Of a stretch of DNA of 27,453 nucleotides, positions 22,089-27,453 are shown in pieces. Source of the stretch: JAHEFX01 sp964614585 (GTDB lineage: Bacteria; Actinomycetota; Acidimicrobiia; Spongiisociales; JAENVV01); NCBI GenBank assembly GCA_964614585.1, contig CAZTLW010000017.1, positions 1 to 27,453 of the forward strand, read 5' to 3'. The translations under genes and the position numbers were made by a program. The notes below the pieces were generated by a model. The model saw only the letters and a program-made list of their open reading frames with translations, made no database searches and was not told the origin of the DNA. How positions within the stretch are numbered: the first letter of the stretch is position 1; every line of letters begins with the position of its first letter.

Positions 22089-23786
22089 ATGCCGATGACC
22101 GGAGCCCACGTCCTCATCAGAGCCCTCGAACACGAGGGGGTCGACGTCGTATTCGGGGTGCCCGGCGGCGCGATCCTCCCGGCCTACGACCCCCTCGGCG
22201 ACAGCCCGATCCGTCACGTGCTCGCCCGCCACGAACAGGGTGCCGGGCACATGGCCCAGGGCTACGCCTGGGCGACCGGGCGGGTCGGCGTCTGCATCGC
22301 CACCTCGGGGCCCGGGGCGACCAACCTCGTCACCCCGCTCGCCGACGCCCTCATGGACTCGGTGCCGCTGGTCGCGATCACCGGCCAGGTCCCCACGACC
22401 GCCATCGGCAACGACGCCTTCCAGGAGGCGTACACGACCGGGATCACGATGGCGGCGACCAAGCACAACTACCTGGTGACCGACGTCGCCGACATCCCCA
22501 ACGTCGTGCACGAGGCCTTCCACCTCGCCGCCACCGGTCGTCCCGGCCCGGTCCTCATCGACGTGCCCAAGGACGTGCTCAACGCCGAGACGACGTGGGT
22601 CGACCCGGTGGCGCTCGAGATGCCCGGCTACAAGCCGACCACCGATCCCCATCCGCGGCGGATCACCGAGGCCGTGCGCCGGATCGAGGCGGCCGAGCGG
22701 CCCGTCCTCTACATCGGTGGCGGCATCATCAAGGCCGAGGCGTCGGCCGAACTGCGGGCGCTCGCCGAGGCCGCCGACCTGCCGGTGGTGACCACCCTCA
22801 TGGGGCGGGGGGCAATGCCCGACTCCCACCCGCTCACCCTCGGCATGCCCGGCATGCACGGCACCTACACGGCGACCACGTCCATGCAGCGGGCCGACCT
22901 GCTCGTGGCCATCGGGGTCCGCTTCGACGACCGGGTCACCGGGGACCCCGACCACTTCGCCCCGCACGCCGAGGTCATCCACGCCGACATCGACCCGGCC
23001 GAGATCGGCAAGGTGCGGCAGGCCGAGGTGCCGATCGTCGGCGATGCCCGCAACGTCCTGGCCGCGTTGGTGGCCGAGTGGGGCGACCGCCCCGCCCCGG
23101 ACCGGACCGAGTGGTTCGACCAGCTCCGCCGCTGGCAGCGTGAGCACCCCCTGTCCTACGACCAGGACCCCGACGGCCCGATCAAGCCCCAGTACGTCAT
23201 CGAGGAGCTCCACCGCCTCACCGGCGGTGAAGCGATCCTCGTGGCCGGGGTCGGCCAACACCAGATGTGGGCCTCCCAGTTCTGGGGGTTCGAGGAGCCC
23301 CGCACCTGGCTCAACTCCGGGGGTCTCGGCACGATGGGCTTCGCGGTGCCGGCGGCCGTGGGGGCCAAGGCGGGCATGCCCGACTCCCTCGTGTACGCCG
23401 TCGATGGCGACGGCTGCTTCCAGATGACGTTCCAGGAGCTCATCACCGCCGCCCAGGAGGGCATCCCGGTGAAGATCGCCGTGATCAACAACGGGGCGCA
23501 CGGGATGGTGCGCCAGTGGCAGCGGCTCTTCTACGAGGGCCGGCTGTCCGGCAGCGTCCTGGGCATCGACAGCCTCGACTACGTCAAGCTCGCCGAGGCG
23601 ATGGGGTGTGTGGGCCTGCGGGCCACCACCCCCGACGAGGTCGCCCCCGCCATCGAGAAGTCGTTGGCGATCGACGACAAGCCGGTGGTCGTCGAGTTCG
23701 TGGTCGACGAGTCCGAGCACGTGTTTCCCATGATCCCCGCCGGCGGGTCGAACGACCACATCCTCCTCGGCCCGGAGGACCTGTGA
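22089..23786 (+). CDS. ilvB: Acetolactate synthase large subunit
   Basis: The 565-residue thiamine-diphosphate enzyme condenses two pyruvates, or pyruvate with 2-oxobutyrate, as the first common step of valine, leucine and isoleucine synthesis. The catalytic glutamate is E49 in ARHEQGAGHMAQGYA. The GVPGGAILP motif is at 23-31, and the TPP-magnesium motif runs from G440-D441-G442 to N467-N468. The central FAD/half-barrel region includes IRFDDRVTG-like VRFDDRVTGD. ATG 22089 has GGGAG 6 nt upstream. In-frame starts further upstream (GTG 22032, ATG 22044) lie in the attenuator hairpins and lack a ribosome-binding site. It overlaps ilvN by one base. Confidence 0.97.
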   Translation: MPMTGAHVLIRALEHEGVDVVFGVPGGAILPAYDPLGDSPIRHVLARHEQGAGHMAQGYAWATGRVGVCIATSGPGATNLVTPLADALMDSVPLVAITGQVPTTAIGNDAFQEAYTTGITMAATKHNYLVTDVADIPNVVHEAFHLAATGRPGPVLIDVPKDVLNAETTWVDPVALEMPGYKPTTDPHPRRITEAVRRIEAAERPVLYIGGGIIKAEASAELRALAEAADLPVVTTLMGRGAMPDSHPLTLGMPGMHGTYTATTSMQRADLLVAIGVRFDDRVTGDPDHFAPHAEVIHADIDPAEIGKVRQAEVPIVGDARNVLAALVAEWGDRPAPDRTEWFDQLRRWQREHPLSYDQDPDGPIKPQYVIEELHRLTGGEAILVAGVGQHQMWASQFWGFEEPRTWLNSGGLGTMGFAVPAAVGAKAGMPDSLVYAVDGDGCFQMTFQELITAAQEGIPVKIAVINNGAHGMVRQWQRLFYEGRLSGSVLGIDSLDYVKLAEAMGCVGLRATTPDEVAPAIEKSLAIDDKPVVVEFVVDESEHVFPMIPAGGSNDHILLGPEDL

Positions 23787-24283
23787 TGGAACAGCACACG
23801 CTGTCGGTGCTGGTGGAGGACAAGGCCGGCGTCCTGGCCCGGGTGAGCTCCCTGCTCGCCCGACGCGGGTTCAACATCCATTCGCTGGCGGTCGGCCCCA
23901 CGTCGGAACCGCACCTGTCGAGGATGACGATCGTCGTCGAGGCCCCGGAGCTCGAGCAGGTCAAGAAGCAGCTGAACAAGCTGATCAACGTCGTGAAGAT
24001 CACCGAGCTCGACCCGGCCAACACCGTCGAGCAGGAGGTCATGCTCATCCGGGTGGCGGCGGGCAGCGGCAAGCGCACCGAGGTGCTGGAGCTCGCCCAG
24101 ATCTTCGGGGCCGACCCGGTCGACGTGTCGCCGTCATCGCTGATGTTCTCGATGACCGGCGCCCCCCGGGAGGTCAACGACCTCCTCGACCTCCTGCGCC
24201 CGTACGGGATCGTCGAGCTGGTGAAGTCGGGCCGGGTGGCCCTCGCCCGCGACCTCAAGACCCGCAAGCTCAAAGCCGTCTGA
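23786..24283 (+). CDS. ilvN: Acetolactate synthase small (regulatory) subunit
   Basis: The 165-residue regulatory subunit activates IlvB and confers valine feedback inhibition. An ACT domain covers about 4-77 (LSVLVEDKAGVLARVSSLLARRG with the GFNIHSLAVG segment). A second ACT-like domain covers about 85-160 (MLIRVAAGSGKRTEVLELA). Length is typical for the actinobacterial short form. The start overlaps the ilvB stop (TGATG), with GGAGG 7 nt upstream, so the two subunits should be made in balanced amounts. 19 bp separate it from ilvC. Confidence 0.97.
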   Translation: MEQHTLSVLVEDKAGVLARVSSLLARRGFNIHSLAVGPTSEPHLSRMTIVVEAPELEQVKKQLNKLINVVKITELDPANTVEQEVMLIRVAAGSGKRTEVLELAQIFGADPVDVSPSSLMFSMTGAPREVNDLLDLLRPYGIVELVKSGRVALARDLKTRKLKAV

Positions 24284-24302
24284 ACCAAGCGAAGGGACCC
24301 CC

Positions 24303-25307
24303 ATGGCAACCGTGTACTACGACGCCGACGCCGACGTCGACCTCATCAAGGGCCGCAAGGTCGCCGTCATCGGCTTCGGCAGCCAGGGCCACGCCCACGC
24401 CTTGAACCTCACCGAATCGGGCGTCGACGTGGCCGTCGGCCTGCGCGAGGGGTCGCCCAGCCGGGCCGACGCCGAATGGGCCGGCCTCACCACCATGACC
24501 CCGGCCGAGGCAGCGACCTGGGCGGACGTCGTGATGGTCCTGGTGCCCGACCAGCACATGGCCGCCATCTACGAGGCCGACATCGCCCCGAACCTCGAGG
24601 AGGGCGACGCCCTCCTCTTCGCCCACGGCTTCAACATCCACTACGGCGCCATCGAGACACCCTCGGGCGTCGACGTGGCGATGGTGGCACCCAAGGGCCC
24701 GGGGCACCTCGTCCGGCGTCAGTACCAGGAGGGCTCGGGCGTCCCATGCCTGCTGGCGGTCCACCAGGACGCCACCGGCAACGCCCACGCCCTCGGCCTG
24801 TCGTATGCCGCCGCCATCGGCGGCGGCCGGGCCGGGGTGCTCGAGACCACCTTCAAGGAGGAGACCGAGACCGACCTGTTCGGCGAGCAGGCCGTGCTGT
24901 GCGGCGGCGTCGCCGAGTTGGTGAAGGCCGGTTTCGACACCCTCGTCGACGCCGGGTACCAGCCGGAGTCGGCCTACTTCGAGACGCTCCACGAGCTGAA
25001 GCTCATCGTGGACCTCCTGTTCGAGGGCGGGTTGTCGTGGATGCGCTACTCGATCTCGGACACGGCCGAGTACGGCGACTACACCCGGGGTCCGCGGATC
25101 GTCACCGAGGAGACCCGTGCCGAGATGCGACGGGTGCTCGACGAGATCCAGAGCGGGGCGTTCGCCCACGAATGGCTGGGCCAGGCCCGCGAGGGCGCGC
25201 CGTACCTCTACGAGCGCCGCGAGTTCGACGCCGACCTGCCGATCGAGCGCGTGGGGCGCCAGCTGCGAGCGCTCATGCCCTTCATCGAGGCCAAGTCGGT
25301 CCGATGA
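24303..25307 (+). CDS. ilvC: Ketol-acid reductoisomerase, class I
   Basis: The 334-residue enzyme converts acetolactate or acetohydroxybutyrate into the dihydroxy acid, using magnesium and NADPH. The nucleotide-binding motif GFGSQGHAHALNL is at 24-36. R48, S51 and S53 in the loop GLREGSPS fit NADPH preference. The PKGPGH motif and the metal-binding KEETETDLFGEQ segment follow, and the C-terminal helical domain (LHELKLIVDLLFEGGLSWM) completes a class I length. AAGGGA lies before the ATG. The end overlaps leuB by 4 nt (ATGA). Confidence 0.97.
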   Translation: MATVYYDADADVDLIKGRKVAVIGFGSQGHAHALNLTESGVDVAVGLREGSPSRADAEWAGLTTMTPAEAATWADVVMVLVPDQHMAAIYEADIAPNLEEGDALLFAHGFNIHYGAIETPSGVDVAMVAPKGPGHLVRRQYQEGSGVPCLLAVHQDATGNAHALGLSYAAAIGGGRAGVLETTFKEETETDLFGEQAVLCGGVAELVKAGFDTLVDAGYQPESAYFETLHELKLIVDLLFEGGLSWMRYSISDTAEYGDYTRGPRIVTEETRAEMRRVLDEIQSGAFAHEWLGQAREGAPYLYERREFDADLPIERVGRQLRALMPFIEAKSVR

Positions 25308-26359
25308 GCCACACGATCGCCGAGATCCCCGGCGACGGGATCGGCGTCGAGGTCACGGCCCAGGCTCGCAAGGCCCTCGACGCCGCCGCCCGCCGGTTCG
25401 GCTTCTCGGTGGACGTGACGTCCTACGACCTCGGTGGGCGGCGCTATCTCGACACCGGCGAGGTCCTCGCCGACTCGACCCTCGAGGAACTCCGAGGCCA
25501 TGACGCCATCCTGTTGGGCGCCATCGGCCTGCCCGAGGTGCCCCCGGGGGTACTCGAGCGGGGTCTGCTCCTTCGCCTGCGGTTCGCCTTCGACCAGTAC
25601 GTGAACCTGCGCCCGGTGAAGCTCTATGCCGGCGTGCCGACCCCGATCGACGGGCTCACGCCCGAGCGGTGCGACATGGTCGTCGTGCGGGAGAACACCG
25701 AGGGGCCGTACGTCGGCGTCGGCGGCGCCATGCGGGTCGGCACGCCGCACGAGGTGGCGACGCAGAACTCGATCAACACCCGACTGGGGGTGGAGCGGGT
25801 GATGGTCGATGCATTCGAGCGTGCTGCCTCGCGGTCGGGCCGGCTCACCGTCTGCCACAAGACGAACGTCCTCACCCACGCGGGCGACCTGTGGATGCGG
25901 ACCGCGTCCGACGTCGCCGAGCGTTTTCCCGGCGTCGAGTGGGACTACGTGCACGTCGATGCGGCCTGCCTGTACCTCGTCACCCAGCCGGAGCGGTTCG
26001 ACGTGATGGTCACGGACAACCTGTTCGGCGACATCGTCACCGACCTCGGTGCCGCCATACAGGGCGGCATGGGGCTGGCGGCGTCGGGCAACATCGACCC
26101 GACCCACATGGCCCCGTCGATGTTCGAGCCGGTGCACGGCTCGGCGCCCGACATCGCCGGCCAGGGACTCGCCAACCCGGTCGCCGCCGTGCTGTCGGTG
26201 GCGATGCTGCTCGGCCACCTCGGCGAGGCCGAGGCGGCGATGGCCGTCGAGTCGGCCGCCGTGTCGGTCCTCCCCGAGCTCGGTGCGATGGCCGGCCCGG
26301 GCATGGGGATGTCCACCGACGAGATCGGCGACCGGATCGCCGAACGGGTGGCGGGGTGA
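25304..26359 (+). CDS. leuB: 3-isopropylmalate dehydrogenase (actinobacterial type)
   Basis: The 351-residue enzyme oxidatively decarboxylates 3-isopropylmalate to 2-oxoisocaproate in leucine synthesis. Substrate arginines are R93, R103 and R129 (LLRLRFAFDQYVNLRP and VVRENTEG). K186 lies in VCHKTNVLTHAGDLW, the metal aspartates are D219, D243 and D247 (VDAACLYL, TDNLFGDIVTDLGA), and the NAD-binding motif is EPVHGSAPDIAGQG. The GAIGLPEVPPGVLERGLLLRLRF segment is characteristic of the actinobacterial short form. The ATG overlaps ilvC and the stop overlaps the DinB-like gene (GTGA). No leuA, leuC or leuD is in the window. Confidence 0.95.
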   Translation: MSHTIAEIPGDGIGVEVTAQARKALDAAARRFGFSVDVTSYDLGGRRYLDTGEVLADSTLEELRGHDAILLGAIGLPEVPPGVLERGLLLRLRFAFDQYVNLRPVKLYAGVPTPIDGLTPERCDMVVVRENTEGPYVGVGGAMRVGTPHEVATQNSINTRLGVERVMVDAFERAASRSGRLTVCHKTNVLTHAGDLWMRTASDVAERFPGVEWDYVHVDAACLYLVTQPERFDVMVTDNLFGDIVTDLGAAIQGGMGLAASGNIDPTHMAPSMFEPVHGSAPDIAGQGLANPVAAVLSVAMLLGHLGEAEAAMAVESAAVSVLPELGAMAGPGMGMSTDEIGDRIAERVAG

Positions 26360-26853
26360 CGCGCCGGGCCCCCATGGTGGGTGCCGAGAAGGACATCCTG
26401 TGGGGCCTCCTCGACGCCAACCGGTCGGTGCTCCCCTGGAAGTTGGAGGGACTCACCGAGGAGCAGGCACGATCGAGGCCGCTCGGGTCGGACACGAGTC
26501 TCCTCGGCATCGTCAAGCACCTCGCCGCCGTCGAGTACGCCTGGTTCACCGAGACGTTCGGTCGGGAGTCCGAGCCACTGCCCGAGGACGCCGACGCCGA
26601 CTTCCGCATCGAGGACGGGGAGACGATCGAGTCGATCATGGCCTTCTACGCACGGGCCGTCGCGTCCTCGGACTCGGTCATCGGGGACCTGGACCTCGAT
26701 GCCGAGGGTCGGGCCCACGGTGCCGGTCCCCCGGTCTCGCTCCGGTGGGTGCTGGCCCACATGATCGAGGAGACCGCCCGGCACGCCGGCCACGCCGACG
26801 CCGTTCGGGAGCTCATCGACGGCACGACGGGGTACCTACCGGAGCGTTCGTGA
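26356..26853 (+). CDS. DinB/DUF664 family protein (possible mycothiol-dependent S-transferase)
   Basis: The 165-residue four-helix protein fits the DUF664 branch of the DinB-like superfamily. The metal-binding histidines are H55 (GIVKHLAAVEYAW), H143 and H146 (IEETARHAGHADAVRE), and the motif SLRWVLAHMIEE precedes them. Several members act as mycothiol-dependent transferases in actinobacteria, so this one may detoxify or modify a small molecule; the exact substrate is unknown. GTG 26356 overlaps the leuB stop (GTGA). ATG 26374 is an alternative start seven codons in. Its position in the ilv-leu operon is unusual. Confidence 0.85.
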   Translation: MTRRAPMVGAEKDILWGLLDANRSVLPWKLEGLTEEQARSRPLGSDTSLLGIVKHLAAVEYAWFTETFGRESEPLPEDADADFRIEDGETIESIMAFYARAVASSDSVIGDLDLDAEGRAHGAGPPVSLRWVLAHMIEETARHAGHADAVRELIDGTTGYLPERS

Positions 26854-27453
26854 AGGAAGCAACCCGACGTCTCTGGGACCTGCAGGACCGCCACCGCGAC
26901 GACCGTCATCGACTCTTCGGGGCCGTACGGGAGGCGATCGGCGGCGACCGGGCGCTGTATCCCGGGTCCTTCGTCGACGTGGCCGCCTCGATGGCATTCC
27001 CGTGGGTCACGTACGTCGACATCGACAAGCGGGCGCCGTCGTTCTTCGACGACGAGGACGGGGTGCGTGAGATCGTCGGGACGCCGGACCACGAGTGGGC
27101 GTTCGTCCACGCCGACTACACCGACCCGCTCCCCCTGGCGGACGGATCGTTCGACGTGCTCGTGTCCCTGTACGCCGGCTTCGTCTCCGACCACTGCACC
27201 CGATACCTGCGCATCGGCGGCCACCTCCTGGTGAACCCCAGCCACGGCGACGCCGCGTTGGCGTCGGTGGACGAGCGATACCGGCTGGCAGGGGTCGTGC
27301 TCTCGCGATCCGGCGGCTACCGGGTCCGGACCGACGACCTGGAGGGATACCTCGAGCCAAAGGACGGCTCGGCCCCAGCCCGGGAGGACATCCTCGAGCG
27401 AGGCCGCGGGATCGGCTACACGAAGCCGGCGTTCGCCTACCTGTTCGAGCGGG
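26850..27453 (+). CDS. Class I SAM-dependent methyltransferase-like protein, partial (cut by the window end)
   Basis: At least 201 codons are open to the end of the window. After a basic helical start (MKEATRRLWDLQDRHRDDRH), the segment FVDVAASMAFPWVTYVDIDK (41-60) could be the nucleotide-binding motif region, with D57 and D59 as the acidic residues. FVHADYTDPLPLADGSFDVLVSLYAG (85-110) resembles methyltransferase motifs, and YLRIGGHLLVNPSHGD (119-134) resembles the usual strand before the substrate loop. The canonical GxGxG is absent (VAASMAF instead), so SAM binding is uncertain. GTG 26850 overlaps the DinB-like stop (GTGA) and has GGAG 5 nt upstream. Confidence 0.6.
   Translation, partial: MKEATRRLWDLQDRHRDDRHRLFGAVREAIGGDRALYPGSFVDVAASMAFPWVTYVDIDKRAPSFFDDEDGVREIVGTPDHEWAFVHADYTDPLPLADGSFDVLVSLYAGFVSDHCTRYLRIGGHLLVNPSHGDAALASVDERYRLAGVVLSRSGGYRVRTDDLEGYLEPKDGSAPAREDILERGRGIGYTKPAFAYLFER

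Noticed and set aside
21909..23759. Extension of the NYN gene frame upstream across the minus strand of ilvB
   Set aside because: Sequence upstream of the GTG at 21908 is the antisense of ilvB and low-complexity; the NYN protein has a sensible start at 21908.

Overview
The window is very GC-rich (by eye around 70 %), gene-dense and full of start/stop overlaps (ATGA, GTGA, TGATG). It looks like chromosomal DNA of an actinobacterium. The actinobacterial HNH protein, DUF3040 protein, DUF664/DinB protein and actinobacterial-type LeuB all point that way. My best guess is an uncultured member of the Acidimicrobiia, which is an inference from gene content and not a phylogenetic result. Two runs of exactly 100 N (16703-16802 and 20362-20461) look like scaffold gaps of unknown true size, so this is probably a draft or metagenome assembly. 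I saw no tRNA, rRNA, CRISPR array, transposase or phage gene. No stretch longer than 300 bases lacks a gene.

Layout. 75-1107 (+): an HNH nuclease-like protein and a short serine-recombinase-fold protein that has lost its catalytic residues. 1123-2036 (-): two unknown proteins joined by an ATGA overlap. 2161-6625 (+): a MoxR ATPase, DUF58 protein and transglutaminase-like membrane protein operon. 6651-7604 (-): a MerR regulator and a DUF3040 membrane protein. 7716-8803 (+): a histidine phosphatase and a Nudix hydrolase. 8761-9773 (-): two small membrane proteins, the last overlapping the Nudix gene tail to tail. 9814-16331 (-): alaC, a threonine-aldolase-like gene and a compact fatty-acid cluster fabD-fabH-fabG-acpP-fabF. 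16373-17804 (-): SRPBCC, YkvA/DUF1232 and luciferase-like (gapped) genes, all overlapping. 17863 to the gap at 20362 (-): queG (N-terminus lost in the gap), a double zinc-ribbon membrane protein and a metallophosphoesterase. 20513-20707 (+) is a tiny four-cysteine protein, convergent with a coiled-coil/NYN protein (20712-21908, -). 21965-27453 (+): the branched-chain amino acid operon ilvB-ilvN-ilvC-leuB, followed without a break by a DinB-like gene and a methyltransferase-like gene cut by the window end.

Two regulatory themes stand out. First, the ilv operon is preceded by an apparent attenuator: a 9-codon leader peptide with consecutive Ile-Leu-Val-Leu codons, a strong hairpin at its stop codon, and an intrinsic terminator just before ilvB. 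Second, at least seven start codons across the window (at 75, 625, 7716, 9773, 16331, 19267 and the ilv leader at 21980) have no Shine-Dalgarno sequence but carry a -10-like hexamer ending 7-9 nt before the start codon. This is what leaderless transcription would look like. Most of the window is ordinary housekeeping metabolism. The more unusual items are the degenerate resolvase-like protein, the unknown 78/226-residue pair, the four-cysteine microprotein and the extra genes coupled to leuB.
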